From positions 739,930 through 779,810 of the forward strand of contig NZ_VOLC01000001.1 of assembly GCF_009797935.1 (NCBI RefSeq): 39,881 bases of DNA, given 5' to 3'. Below are positions 16,238 to 25,858 of this stretch, piece by piece; within the stretch, counting starts at the first letter, position 1, and each line of letters opens with the position of its first letter. The notes beneath the pieces are model-generated. The model had not been told where the DNA came from. It saw only the letters and a program-made list of their open reading frames with translations, and searched no databases. A program made the position numbers and the translations under genes. This DNA comes from Lunatibacter salilacus (GTDB lineage Bacteria; Bacteroidota; Bacteroidia; Cytophagales; Cyclobacteriaceae).

Positions 16238-19200
16238 ATGAAAAAAACAGTACTTAATGCATGTATTATGTGTTCAAAATGTTTCCTGTATGGCTTCATT
16301 TTGCAACTGGCATTCCTAAATTTTGGGGTTGCTGAAAGTGCAAACGGACAATATAAAAGTATTGATGAAGTAAGTGTTAGTTTGCCGGGAAAGGAATTTA
16401 CCCTTCAGGCTTTCTTTATACAAATTCAACGGAACACGCCGTTCCGATTTACCTACGACAAAGCGTTGGTGAATACAAATGAAAGCTTTAGCTTTTCCGA
16501 AAATGAAGGCACAGTAGAGCAACTTCTAAGAGAGGTCGCATCACAAAGCAACCTGTCATTCAGGCAAATCAACAATAGTATCGATGTTTATTTGAACACA
16601 GGAAAAACTTCTACCGGCCAAGTTGAATCAAATATTGCTGATCCCGTGAGAGGTAAGGTCACAGATGAAAGCGGCGCGACGTTGGTGGGTGTGGCAGTGA
16701 TGGTGAAAGGCACTACGAAGGGCACTGTCACGGATATTGATGGAGAGTATGTCCTTGAGGACGTAGAACCAACTGCGGTACTTACTTTCAGCTATGTTGG
16801 ATTTAAACAAACTGAGATCAGCGTAAGTGGCAGAGTGATTATTGACCTCATATTGGAGGAAGATATGGGCACACTTGGTGAAGTAGTCGTGGTTGGATAT
16901 GGAACGCAAAAGAAAGCGACGCTAACCGGTGCTGTGAGCCAGGTAGGCGCAGAAGTATTTGAAAGTCGTCCGATTACCAATATAAGTGCGGGAATTCAGG
17001 GTACGATGCCCGGTGTTACCATTACCGGTGCCTCAGGCCCTCCCGGCCAAAATGCGGGCGCCATTCGAATCAGAGGTATCGGTACCTGGGGTAACGCAAC
17101 GCCTCTCGTAGTTATTGACGGTGTTCCTGGGGGTAATTTAAATATCCTGAACCCAGATGATGTTGAATCGATTTCAGTATTAAAAGATGCGGCTTCTTCT
17201 TCCATTTATGGGGTAAGGGGAGCAAACGGGGTTATTGTAATCACAACAAAAAAGGGCAGCAGTAACAGTCCGTCGGTTCAATATACCAATTATTTCGGAT
17301 GGCAGACGCCCACGGCTCTTCCGAGTTTTCTGGGTTCAACTGATTACATGACTTTGTTGAATGAATCGCTGGTCAATGTGGGCAGGAATCCGACGTACTC
17401 CGATGAGGAAATCGAAATTGCGAGAAACGGCTCTGATCCCAACTACTACGCAAACACCAACTGGCTTGATGAGATATACAAACGAAGTGCCCCACAACAA
17501 AACCATTCATTCAGTCTAAACGGCGGAGACGATGATTTCAATTATTTTATATCTTACGCAAACCTACAAGAAGGGGGTTTGATCTCCGGGGACAATTATA
17601 CTGCCGGAAGACATAACCTACGGACTAAGTTCAACGCAAAAGTAACAGATAGGCTTGAGATCACAGCTAATTTAGGTTACATCGAGCGCTCTTATTCGGG
17701 GGCAGCAGCGGGCACCAGTCCCATAAGCATGGCGCACTCCATCATTCCGCTTGTTCCTGTAAGATTTACGACCGGAACATGGGGGTATATCGGCGGGCAA
17801 TCGAACCCCTTGGCTGTTGCCACCGACGGCGGAACCAATGATTTTGCTTCGCAGGAGTTTACGGGTAACTTAAACGTTATCTTTAATTTGGCAAAGGGAC
17901 TTAATGCACGGGGACAATATGGCATGTTCCGATCGAATTCCAAAAGGACTATTTTCACTAAAACAATCAATTATTTCAGTCCTGATGACGGGTCGCTTAT
18001 ATACAGAACCGGATATCCCAATGTAATAGATACCCGTGATTATACAGGTCTTGATCAATCTTTTATTGGAACCTTGGAATATGATAAGATTTTCTCAGAG
18101 AAGCATGATGTTAAACTGATGCTTGGGGTTTCTCAGGAGCAGGGAATGACAGATAACTTTGCAGCCTCGAGAACCAACCTTGCATCACAAGTGGTAGGCC
18201 ATATCAATTTGGGTACGGAAAACCAACTTAACAACGGAAGTGCTACACAGTGGGCCTTACGGTCGATGTTTGGCCGTGCCAATTATACGTTTGAAGATAG
18301 ATACTTGGCCGAGCTTACATTCCGATACGACGGATCAAGTAGGTTTGCATCGGAGCAGCGTTGGGAATTGTTTAAAGCTGCCTCGTTAGGTTGGGTTTTC
18401 TCTGAAGAGCGTTTCTTTGATGGCCTGAGGAATAAGATCGAATTTGGCAAAATCCGGGCATCTTATGGTACACAGGGAAATGACCGAATAGGAGACTATG
18501 CGTTTATGGACATACTCGGTCCTGTGGCAACAATGCCCATAGGTAATGTTAATACCATCGGTTATCGACAAACAGTAGTAGCAAACCGACTTTTGCGTTG
18601 GGAAACAGCAACTAAGAGAAATATCGGAATTGACATGGCTTTTATTGACAACAGGCTTGAACTTACTGCGGATTATTTTATAAACGAATCAGATAACCTG
18701 CTTTTGACGCTGCCGCTGCCAGATGTCTTTGGTGCCCCCTATCCTACCCAAAATGCAGGAAGGGTTGAAAATAAAGGTTGGGAACTTCAAGTGGGATGGA
18801 GAGACCAGATTGGCGAGGTGACGTATGGACTAAATTTCAATATGTTTGACGTCAAAAATCAAGTAGTCGATTTGGCTGGTACACCTCCCACTATTGGCGA
18901 TAGAGTCCGGATGGTTGGTCAGCCGCTGGATGCTTTCTATGGTTTGGTGGCTGAGCGGATTGCACAAGAAGATGATTTCAGATACAATCCCGAATCGGGA
19001 AGGTTTGAGCCTGATTTCCCAGTACCCGTTGGCGATTTGGTAGCTCCTGGAGATATTATTTACAAGGATTTAAATGGAGATGGTGTGATTAGCTTGGATG
19101 AAGACCGACAGGTGATAGGCAGTCATATTCCACGGTATACGTTCGGCTTCAGGGGAAATGCGGCTTGGAATGGTTTCGATTTTAGTTTATTTCTACAGGG

Positions 19201-19606
19201 AGTAGGAAAGGCAGATGGATACCTCACTGGCAGTGCCCGCCATGCATATACCAACCAAAGTACCATGCCACAGCCAATACACCTAGACCGCTGGACTCCT
19301 GACAACCCTGGAGGTAGCTATCCTAGGCTTGCATTCCAACAGACTTTTAACCAAAGGTTGTCTACGTTTTGGCTGGAAGACGCGGCCTACATCAGGCTGA
19401 AAAATATCCAACTTGGCTATACCTTGCCTTCAGTGTTGACAGAAAGAATACGGGTTTCAAGACTCAGGGTATATGCATCAGCAGATAATTTATTGACATT
19501 TAGCGATTTCTTTTATGGCTATGACCCCGAGTCTCCGGTAGGAGGTGCAAACTTCTATCCACAGGTTAAGACATTTGTCCTAGGCTTAAATGTAAACTTC
19601 AAATGA
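16238..19606 (+). CDS. SusC/RagA-family TonB-dependent receptor with STN domain
   Basis: The 1122-residue outer-membrane transporter starts with a signal peptide (about 1-34). An STN signalling domain follows (about 48-110, FTLQAFFIQIQRNTPFRFTY), then a CarboxypepD-reg-like domain (about 136-205, VRGKVTDESGATLVGVAV). Next are the TonB-box region (GEVVVVGYGTQKKATLTGAV), the plug (TPLVVIDGVPGG, then VESISVLKDAASSSIYGVRG), and a 22-strand type barrel to the C-terminal LGLNVNFK. With SusD it forms a lidded importer powered by TonB. The STN domain marks it as a signal transducer to the FecR upstream. The substrate cannot be read from the sequence. Confidence 0.95.
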   Translation: MKKTVLNACIMCSKCFLYGFILQLAFLNFGVAESANGQYKSIDEVSVSLPGKEFTLQAFFIQIQRNTPFRFTYDKALVNTNESFSFSENEGTVEQLLREVASQSNLSFRQINNSIDVYLNTGKTSTGQVESNIADPVRGKVTDESGATLVGVAVMVKGTTKGTVTDIDGEYVLEDVEPTAVLTFSYVGFKQTEISVSGRVIIDLILEEDMGTLGEVVVVGYGTQKKATLTGAVSQVGAEVFESRPITNISAGIQGTMPGVTITGASGPPGQNAGAIRIRGIGTWGNATPLVVIDGVPGGNLNILNPDDVESISVLKDAASSSIYGVRGANGVIVITTKKGSSNSPSVQYTNYFGWQTPTALPSFLGSTDYMTLLNESLVNVGRNPTYSDEEIEIARNGSDPNYYANTNWLDEIYKRSAPQQNHSFSLNGGDDDFNYFISYANLQEGGLISGDNYTAGRHNLRTKFNAKVTDRLEITANLGYIERSYSGAAAGTSPISMAHSIIPLVPVRFTTGTWGYIGGQSNPLAVATDGGTNDFASQEFTGNLNVIFNLAKGLNARGQYGMFRSNSKRTIFTKTINYFSPDDGSLIYRTGYPNVIDTRDYTGLDQSFIGTLEYDKIFSEKHDVKLMLGVSQEQGMTDNFAASRTNLASQVVGHINLGTENQLNNGSATQWALRSMFGRANYTFEDRYLAELTFRYDGSSRFASEQRWELFKAASLGWVFSEERFFDGLRNKIEFGKIRASYGTQGNDRIGDYAFMDILGPVATMPIGNVNTIGYRQTVVANRLLRWETATKRNIGIDMAFIDNRLELTADYFINESDNLLLTLPLPDVFGAPYPTQNAGRVENKGWELQVGWRDQIGEVTYGLNFNMFDVKNQVVDLAGTPPTIGDRVRMVGQPLDAFYGLVAERIAQEDDFRYNPESGRFEPDFPVPVGDLVAPGDIIYKDLNGDGVISLDEDRQVIGSHIPRYTFGFRGNAAWNGFDFSLFLQGVGKADGYLTGSARHAYTNQSTMPQPIHLDRWTPDNPGGSYPRLAFQQTFNQRLSTFWLEDAAYIRLKNIQLGYTLPSVLTERIRVSRLRVYASADNLLTFSDFFYGYDPESPVGGANFYPQVKTFVLGLNVNFK

Positions 19607-19614
19607 TATTCCAT

Positions 19615-21261
19615 ATGAAAAAGTATATAAAATTAGGTTTGATCATTAGCGGATTATGTTTCGCAAGTTGTGATGATGGCTTTTTGGATGTAGCTCCGTT
19701 GGATGTGGTTACCAATGAGACCTTTTGGGAAAGTGAAGAACAGTTGATTTTGGCTCTCAATGGTCTGTATGGAAATGTGAAAGCTAAAAATACGGTGGAT
19801 ATGGAAAACATGGGCGACAATACGCTTTGGCCTTCCACCACCGCCTATCAACAGATTGGTTCTGGCAACTTCGCCAATGATTTGGGAACCCTGAATACAG
19901 AATGGACCACGCAGTACCGGGCAATCCGCCAAGCCAATGCATTTTTGGAAAACTATGAGAGAGCAGAGATGGACCCTGACAGAAGGGAATCTCTTGCGGG
20001 AGAAGCAAGGGTTATCCGAGCGTTGGGGTATTTGTTTTTGACCAGTTTCTTTGGTGACGTGCCTTTGGTGACAACAACCCTAACCGTAGATGAAGTGTTT
20101 GTACCGCGTAGCCCAAGAGCAGAAGTGATCAGCTTCTTATTCGAAGATTTGGATCGCGCCGCGGCTAGCCTCCCCGTCGAGATCCGAAGCGGTCAGCAGT
20201 TGGGTAGGATGAGCAGAGGTTCTGCCTTGGCGCTCAAAGCAAGGATAGCCCTGTACAACGGGCATTATGATGTAGCTGAAGAGGCTGCTAAACAAGTGAT
20301 GGACCTGGGAGTTTACGAGCTATTCAACATAGGAGACCCTTCCAGAAATTATTACGAATTGTTTACGTATAACGGCAGACAGGCCAACCGACTAAACAAA
20401 GAAACCATTATCGGCAGGCTGCATTTACCCGATTTGGTATTACACAACTTGTCAAGAGAAATCCAAGTACCCGATCAGGTAATTCGCTGGAACCCGACCA
20501 AGTCCTTGGTTGATTCTTACCTGATGGTCGATGGACTTCCAATAGACAGTTCTCCCCTTTACGTGGAGGAGGGTTACGACGATGTATTTGAAAACAGAGA
20601 TCCCCGCATGGTACAGACCATATTATCTCCTGGATCCGCATGGGGAGGTCGCTTTGACGGCCGGGCTGACAATACGGATCCCAGCATTTTTGTAGAACCC
20701 AAATTCAACAATGACAGGCGGGGAGCGGTCACCGTGACCGGATACTATTTTACCAAATATGCCGAGATATCTACGGTAGGTTTGGTAGGAAGAGATCATA
20801 ACGATATTCACTTATTCAGATACGCTGAAGTTTTACTGACTTACGCAGAAGCTAGGATGGAGCAGGGTTCACTCACTCAGGAAGATCTTGATATGTCCAT
20901 CAATCTACTTAGAGACCGCGTGGGCATGAAGCATATGATCTTGGATGAGCTTGCGGAAGCCGGGTTGGAGCTAAGAGACGAAATCAGAAGGGAACGAAGG
21001 GTGGAGTTGGCACTGGAAGGACAACGCTACTTCGATATCCTGAGATGGAGAGACGGAGCCAGCTTAGCAGAGGATGTCAAGGGGATTAAAAAAGCCTGGG
21101 CCTCGAATCCTGCCTTTGTGGCAAATTTTGCGGAAGACAGTGAAGGATACATTATTGCCTATAGTGGAAGAACATTTGTGGAGCCAAGAAATCTACTTTG
21201 GCCAATTCCACTTCCTCAGTTGGAGCGTTTCCCGGGTCTAGGACAAAACCCAGGCTGGTAA
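19615..21261 (+). CDS. SusD/RagB-family nutrient-binding lipoprotein
   Basis: The 548-residue surface lipoprotein has lipobox CFASC after a short hydrophobic segment. The N-terminal SusD-like region contains NETFWESEEQLILALNGLY and the TPR-like helices (RVIRALGYLFLTSFFGDVPL). The C-terminal RagB/SusD region has RYAEVLLTYAEARME, RRERRVELALEGQRYFDILR and LLWPIPLPQLERFPGLGQNP. It is the lid of the SusC pore. The ATG at 19603 is in frame but lies inside the end of susC; the ATG at 19615 gives a normal lipoprotein start with an 8-bp gap to susC. Confidence 0.95.
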   Translation: MKKYIKLGLIISGLCFASCDDGFLDVAPLDVVTNETFWESEEQLILALNGLYGNVKAKNTVDMENMGDNTLWPSTTAYQQIGSGNFANDLGTLNTEWTTQYRAIRQANAFLENYERAEMDPDRRESLAGEARVIRALGYLFLTSFFGDVPLVTTTLTVDEVFVPRSPRAEVISFLFEDLDRAAASLPVEIRSGQQLGRMSRGSALALKARIALYNGHYDVAEEAAKQVMDLGVYELFNIGDPSRNYYELFTYNGRQANRLNKETIIGRLHLPDLVLHNLSREIQVPDQVIRWNPTKSLVDSYLMVDGLPIDSSPLYVEEGYDDVFENRDPRMVQTILSPGSAWGGRFDGRADNTDPSIFVEPKFNNDRRGAVTVTGYYFTKYAEISTVGLVGRDHNDIHLFRYAEVLLTYAEARMEQGSLTQEDLDMSINLLRDRVGMKHMILDELAEAGLELRDEIRRERRVELALEGQRYFDILRWRDGASLAEDVKGIKKAWASNPAFVANFAEDSEGYIIAYSGRTFVEPRNLLWPIPLPQLERFPGLGQNPGW

Positions 21262-21322
21262 ATATACCAAAGCAGCTGTAAATTATAAGTGTGTTAGTTT
21301 ATTTAAAAATTGATCCTAATAT

Positions 21323-22810
21323 ATGAAAAATATAAAATTATTGTTCCTACTTTTCTCCGTCGGGATAGTGACATGGGCTTGTTCGGAAGACGAATTCGCA
21401 GATGTCAATCCGCCTCGTGCCGATTTCAACATCACCCCGGAGTTGCCGGTTGAGGGAGTAGAGGTGTTGCTATATGCTGATCCGAGCTCGGAGTCCGGGC
21501 AGATTGTCTCTTGGCATTGGGAGTTTAATGATGGCACAGGTGCTACCGCCACCAAAAGAAACCCCTACTACACGTTCCCAGCCGCAGGTGAGTTTGAAGT
21601 AGCACTGACAGTCACCAATGCTGCCGGCGAGATCCATACGGTGACCAAAACGGTAACCGTTGCAGCACCCCCCAAAGAATTTATTGGTGAGTTGGTTTGG
21701 AGCATTACCAATGGAACTACGGTGAGCAATATCAACGAGGGCTCAAATGCTCCGGCTATCGGGGATGACGGCACTATCTATTATATAGAGGGAAATGCCG
21801 CGGCACAATCCACCATGGTGGCTGTGACCGATAACGGAGACAATGCAAGTGTCAAATGGGCAACTGTGTTGGGTAATCAGGTTTCTAATGCACCTTCAAT
21901 CGGTCATGATGGAAATCTCTATATCAATACCTGGGCGGCAAACAGAACTATCGCCAAGATCGAGGCATCCTCCGGAGATATTTTATGGAGTGGCTCAGTT
22001 GGAACTGGAGTGTCAAACAACACACCAGCGGTGGACGACAACGGAAACGTTTACCACGGTTCCCGACAGCAGGGAGCAAACGGTGGAGCTTACTCTTGGA
22101 CTCCGGATGGGGAAAAGAGGTGGGAGATCACCGGGGTTGGCGCATTTTATGCGGCACCGGTAATTAATAAAGATGGAACGACTGCCTATTTTCTTAATAC
22201 GTCGGAAGGACGCATCTGGGCAGTTAACACCGAAGATGGGTCGCAAAAATGGGAATCTCCAGTTGGCCCAGGCAGTGGGACCCATGGTAGCTCCCTATCC
22301 ATGGATGCCGACGGTACCGTCTATTATACCACAAATGCCCATATTGTGGCGATTGAGGATAACGGCAGTACGGGAGCTATCAAATGGGCGGCTGAGGTTA
22401 CCGGAGCAGCTCAATCTGGCGTTGTAGTCGGAGAAAACGGCGATTTGTACTCCGGTTCAAGTGGCGGATTGGTATCTCTCAATCCTGATAATGGAGAGGT
22501 TAATTGGACCTACAATCTACAAACCATAGAAAGTGTCCCCGCTGTGGATACAGATGGAAACGTTTATATTGGCACCGCAGATGGAAAACTCGCAGTGATA
22601 ACTGCTCAAGGGCTTTTGGCCCGGGAATTCCAATTGGGTACCGGAGCGGTCAATTCTCCGGTAATCACAGAAGATGGAACAGTATATGTAGAAGGAAGAG
22701 ACGAGTCCCACATCAAGTTGCATAAGATTGCCGTGGAGGAAAGTGGCCCTGCCAATTCCTACTGGCCGATGAAAGGGAAAAATCTGAAAAACACGGCAAA
22801 GGCCGATTAA
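21323..22810 (+). CDS. PKD-domain plus PQQ-like beta-propeller lipoprotein
   Basis: The 495-residue protein has a lipobox (TWAC, Cys20) and a PKD domain (about 32-115, ADFNITPELPVEGVEVLL, then WEFNDGTGA and YTFPAAGEFEVALTV). A series of PQQ-like propeller blades follows (about 120-485), each with patterns such as APAIGDDGTIYYIEG, APSIGHDGNLYINTW, TPAVDDNGNVYHGS and VPAVDTDGNVYIGT. It is probably a surface-exposed binding protein of the adjacent SusCD system. No catalytic residues are evident, so a role in binding the nutrient is my inference. A terminator-like hairpin follows. Confidence 0.85.
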   Translation: MKNIKLLFLLFSVGIVTWACSEDEFADVNPPRADFNITPELPVEGVEVLLYADPSSESGQIVSWHWEFNDGTGATATKRNPYYTFPAAGEFEVALTVTNAAGEIHTVTKTVTVAAPPKEFIGELVWSITNGTTVSNINEGSNAPAIGDDGTIYYIEGNAAAQSTMVAVTDNGDNASVKWATVLGNQVSNAPSIGHDGNLYINTWAANRTIAKIEASSGDILWSGSVGTGVSNNTPAVDDNGNVYHGSRQQGANGGAYSWTPDGEKRWEITGVGAFYAAPVINKDGTTAYFLNTSEGRIWAVNTEDGSQKWESPVGPGSGTHGSSLSMDADGTVYYTTNAHIVAIEDNGSTGAIKWAAEVTGAAQSGVVVGENGDLYSGSSGGLVSLNPDNGEVNWTYNLQTIESVPAVDTDGNVYIGTADGKLAVITAQGLLAREFQLGTGAVNSPVITEDGTVYVEGRDESHIKLHKIAVEESGPANSYWPMKGKNLKNTAKAD

Positions 22811-22831
22811 GTTAATCTCTATAAAAAAATG

Positions 22832-22902
22832 GCTAAGCGCATACCTCAATTGAAACTCCCGAACAATACGGAAAACAAAACAGCTTGCGCTTAGCTATTT
22901 TT
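22832..22902 (+). terminator. Long-loop hairpin after the PKD/PQQ gene
   Basis: gctaagcgca (22832-22841) pairs with tgcgcttagc (22886-22895), followed by tatttttc. The loop is 44 nt. It is probably an intrinsic terminator or attenuator between the SusCD part and the two phosphodiesterase-like genes. Confidence 0.55.
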
Positions 22903-22922
22903 CATTATCTCATTTCACTTAT

Positions 22923-23735
22923 ATGCCAATGAATCTGATCACAGTAATTATTGCGATTTTGTTTAGTGCCATTATGTCTGGCAAGCCTGTGGATACTTCA
23001 TCCCCTGAAAAACCCACTTTGAAAGTCCTATGCTACAACATCCACTATGCTAATCCTCCTAGTAAGGATAAGAACTTCATCGATATGGATGCAATAGCCA
23101 AGGTCATCAATGATCATAATCCGGATGTGGTCGCCTTGCAGGAGGTTGATGTAAATATTAACCGATCTGGAAATATAGACCAGGCAAAAATCCTTGCCGA
23201 GAAAACAGGGATGAAGGCTTATTATTTTGGCAAGGCCATTGACCATGACGGTGGTGATTATGGAGTAGCCATTTTGTCCAAGTTTGACCTTAGAAATACC
23301 CAAACCCTCTCCCTGCCAGCGGACCCTGAAACCAATTCAGAACCCCGTGTCCTGGCAACCGCAGAAATTCGGACGGATGATGGATTTGATTTTGTATTTG
23401 GTGTAACTCATTTGGAAGTTAGGCATGAAACCAACCGATTAATGCAGATGGAGGCCATTGTTTCTTTTGCGGAGAAATCTTCATTGCCGATGATTGTGGC
23501 GGGTGATTTTAATGCTAAACCAGACAGCCGCACTATCGAAATGCTGGATGTGACATTTAAAAGAACCTGCGAAGATTGCGCTCCGACAATACCCGTAATT
23601 AACCCAAACCGTGCAATTGATTTTATCGCTTTTAGTCCTCAGGAAAGATTCAAAGTTATTCAGCACATGGTGATCCCTGAAACCTATGCGTCCGACCACC
23701 TACCCGTATTTGCTGAGCTGGAGATTCAGCCTTAA
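22923..23735 (+). CDS. Secreted endonuclease/exonuclease/phosphatase-family enzyme, first copy
   Basis: The 270-residue protein has a signal peptide (about 1-20) and the full EEP fold. Landmarks are LCYNIHYA (N39), VVALQEVDVNINRSG (metal-binding E74), FGVTHLEVR (His), VAGDFNAKPDSRT (Asp/Asn pair) and ASDHLPVFAELE (catalytic Asp-His). Members cleave phosphodiesters or phosphomonoesters in DNA, sphingomyelin or inositol phosphates. Export and a SusCD neighbour suggest release of a nutrient from a phosphodiester outside the cytoplasm. The next gene is a paralogue, 19 bp away. Confidence 0.88.
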   Translation: MPMNLITVIIAILFSAIMSGKPVDTSSPEKPTLKVLCYNIHYANPPSKDKNFIDMDAIAKVINDHNPDVVALQEVDVNINRSGNIDQAKILAEKTGMKAYYFGKAIDHDGGDYGVAILSKFDLRNTQTLSLPADPETNSEPRVLATAEIRTDDGFDFVFGVTHLEVRHETNRLMQMEAIVSFAEKSSLPMIVAGDFNAKPDSRTIEMLDVTFKRTCEDCAPTIPVINPNRAIDFIAFSPQERFKVIQHMVIPETYASDHLPVFAELEIQP

Positions 23736-23754
23736 AATTTAATTAAATACCGTT

Positions 23755-24591
23755 ATGATGAAGTGGAAAGGTGTGTCTGGTTTTATTGCCATAATTTTTT
23801 TGTTGGTGTTTCAATTCGCCTGTGTGTCCGATGATAACGCAGATCCCGAGGAGAAAGAGGAGGATGAAATTGTTTTGGAGCAGCTGACGGTATTGAATTA
23901 CAATGTGCGATATTTCACCCCGCCGTCTGGTAGCGTTAACCTAGAACCCGTGATCGATGTGATCAATGGGGTGAGGCCGGATATCATAGCCATCCAGGAG
24001 GTGGATGTAAACACCAACCGCTCAGGTAGCCGAGACTTGGCGCGAGAACTTGCGGATAGGCTGCGAATGAGACATTTTTTTGCAAAGGCCATCGATTACC
24101 AGGGTGGGGAATATGGGGTTTTGATACTGTCCCGCTTCCCAATATCGGAAGGTACTATTCACAGGCTGCCCAGTGACCCCGATATCGGGGGAGAACCCAG
24201 GATATTAGCCACGGTGAAAATCACATTACCGGACGGTACTGAAATCCGTTTCGGAAATACACACCTAGACGCATTGTCCAATCCTACAAACCGTAGGATG
24301 CAGGCAGAAAGAATCGTGGAAATAGCGGAAAAAGAAACGTTGCCCTTTATCGTGGCGGGGGATTTTAATGCCGTTCCTGAAGCCGATGAGATAAAGACGC
24401 TTTTGTCACATTTTACCAATTCCTGCTCGGTATGTCCTCCTACGTTTCCCGCTATAAGCCCAAACAGGGTTATAGATTATATCGTCTTCCATAGTGCTGG
24501 AGGAGAGCTTTCGGTTGAAAGTCACGAAGTAATAAACAACAGTTCCGCGTCGGACCACAGGCCTGTGGTTACGGAATTCAACTTAGATTAG
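23755..24591 (+). CDS. Endonuclease/exonuclease/phosphatase-family lipoprotein, second copy
   Basis: The 278-residue paralogue of the preceding gene has a lipobox (FAC) after a hydrophobic segment, followed by an acidic linker (DDNADPEEKEEDE). The same catalytic landmarks are present: LNYNVRYF, IAIQEVDVNTNRSG, FGNTHLDAL, VAGDFNAVPEADE and ASDHRPVVTEF. Both copies share CxxCxPTxPxIxPNR before the last motif, a feature that may mark a subfamily. As a lipoprotein it probably sits on the outer membrane, whereas the first copy looks soluble and secreted. Confidence 0.88.
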   Translation: MMKWKGVSGFIAIIFLLVFQFACVSDDNADPEEKEEDEIVLEQLTVLNYNVRYFTPPSGSVNLEPVIDVINGVRPDIIAIQEVDVNTNRSGSRDLARELADRLRMRHFFAKAIDYQGGEYGVLILSRFPISEGTIHRLPSDPDIGGEPRILATVKITLPDGTEIRFGNTHLDALSNPTNRRMQAERIVEIAEKETLPFIVAGDFNAVPEADEIKTLLSHFTNSCSVCPPTFPAISPNRVIDYIVFHSAGGELSVESHEVINNSSASDHRPVVTEFNLD

Positions 24592-24655
24592 CTTAGGATA
24601 TTTTGCTGTTTTGATCGTTCACATTATGAGTGAAAAGCTATATTTTTAAGGCTTT

Positions 24656-24976
24656 TTACATGTCGTGGGGATTGATCATATTCAAGCCTTCAATTTTATT
24701 AAAATCTGCCATATTCTTAGTAAGTGAAGTTAGGTCATGGACCAAGGCAGAGGCGACTATAATTGCATCGGGGAGTTTAGCCTTGTAGGTTTTCCTTAGT
24801 TCAATAGCCTTGACAATTACTGATTCAGCCAAATTAAATTCGACGGATTCACTCACGAACTGATTCAAAATTTCTAGCTTGGCGTCCTCTGCATTATCAG
24901 AGGGGTTATCGTCTACTTCTTCCAGCCTAAGATTATTAATCAGTTCAAGAAAAAAAGGATATTTACTGTCAGGTCT
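24656..24976 (-). pseudogene. VapBC remnant: antitoxin tail joined to the PIN toxin C-terminal half
   Basis: The minus frame reads PDSKYPFFLELINNLRLEEV, which resembles the end of a small antitoxin, and continues in frame into the C-terminal half of a PIN-domain toxin (KAIELRKTYKAKLPDAIIVA, then LTKNMADFNKIEGLNMINP). The N-terminal half of VapC, with its first catalytic aspartate, is missing, as is the start of the antitoxin. The simplest explanation is one deletion running from the antitoxin end to the middle of the toxin. Only the last 70 residues have an ATG (24868). A non-functional toxin is expected. Confidence 0.65.
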
Positions 24977-25074
24977 TTAGTGTAATCAGCTTCAAAATAC
25001 TCAAAGGTTTAATTTTGGTTCTCCCTAGCAAATATACGAAAAATAAGGAATTCTGTTTATTTGTCTCATGTTGC

Positions 25075-25212
25075 CTACATTAAAGATTCTAAACTATGCT
25101 TTGCCACCCCAAATTTTTGATAAATTTCTAGGGCAGAGAGCCTGTCCGCAGACATTTCGAATTGAACAATCGTCCAAGGAATGCCTGAGAAGTAAAGGAT
25201 ATAAATCCATGC
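25075..25212 (-). pseudogene. GIY-YIG protein remnant with internal deletion
   Basis: The minus frame reads WIYILYFSGIPWTIVQFEMS, then ADRLSALEIYQKFG and a stop at 25075-25077. Compared with the intact GIY-YIG copies at 26274 and 26687 (YILYSE, about 30 residues, then GIPWTLVHFELSSDRLSAMA), the segment between YILY and GIPWT is missing in frame. That segment carries the second catalytic tyrosine, the conserved His and the asparagine-rich loop. The fragment is therefore a catalytically dead third copy. Confidence 0.7.
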
Positions 25213-25290
25213 TTACCTATTACCTCAAACCATAATCTACATTCCAGTGAACCACCTGGCGGGGCCGTTTAGACGATTGAGTGCAGTGTG

Positions 25291-25395
25291 CTATGTTAAT
25301 TTTATTCTAACGTCATATACAAAATCTTCAACACTAATAATTTTAAATTCTTTGCTATCGGGATGAGAGGGATTTAAAATATAATTAAATTCTTT
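25291..25395 (-). pseudogene. RES-domain toxin remnant (C-terminal tail only)
   Basis: Directly after the antitoxin stop the minus frame reads KEFNYILNPSHPDSKEFKII, then SVEDFVYDVRIKLT and a stop at 25291-25293. The NPxHPD pattern followed by a short beta tail is the typical end of RES toxins, which degrade NAD+ and are normally encoded directly 3' of Xre/MbcA/ParS-type antitoxins. About 34 residues remain of an expected 150 or so; the catalytic part is gone. Confidence 0.65.
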
Positions 25396-25396
25396 A

Positions 25397-25858
25397 CTAG
25401 GAATACACACCGTACTCAATTCTACCAATAAGATTTTTAACCTCCTGCCTTCCAAACTGATTATCCAGTATGTCGTATGGGGCTTTTCCTCCTAACGCAT
25501 GATTACTTTTAAACATCCACTCTCTAAATTTTCTTTCATCCTCAAACACTTTATAACCGTAGGAATAAATGTCAGCTAAATCCAGCATTCTTTCGCCTAC
25601 GGCAAAGCTATATGTTTGCTCGCCTTTTTTCTTTATTAGGGTAGAGCGCGTCACAGAGAGTACATGAGATAATTTATCATAATCTAGTTCAGTTCTCGCT
25701 TTAAGTCTTTCCAAATGCGTATTGCTTAAGCCTTGCTGTAGCCTTTTCATTTTTTCAAATGGTGTCATTTGATTTTCTGGCTGATCTATTCCTGGATAAA
25801 TAATAGCACCACGTAAACCTTCATGCCGCATTGTGACTGTTGTTTTTTTGGCTGCCAC
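25397..25858 (-). CDS. Xre/MbcA/ParS-type antitoxin, now without its toxin
   Basis: The 153-residue protein matches the antitoxins that pair with RES toxins. It has a helical DNA-binding region (about 45-95, LSHVLSVTRSTLIKKKGEQT) and a C-terminal toxin-binding MbcA/ParS (DUF2384) domain with LADIYSYGYKVFEDERKFRE and ALGGKAPYDILDNQFGRQEV. The start is GTG at 25858; no ATG is available in frame before an upstream stop, and an ATG slightly upstream (about 25892) runs out of frame, so the annotated start is uncertain. Because the RES gene after it is reduced to a tail, this may be a relic or a self-standing repressor. Confidence 0.8.
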   Translation of the reverse strand: MAAKKTTVTMRHEGLRGAIIYPGIDQPENQMTPFEKMKRLQQGLSNTHLERLKARTELDYDKLSHVLSVTRSTLIKKKGEQTYSFAVGERMLDLADIYSYGYKVFEDERKFREWMFKSNHALGGKAPYDILDNQFGRQEVKNLIGRIEYGVYS

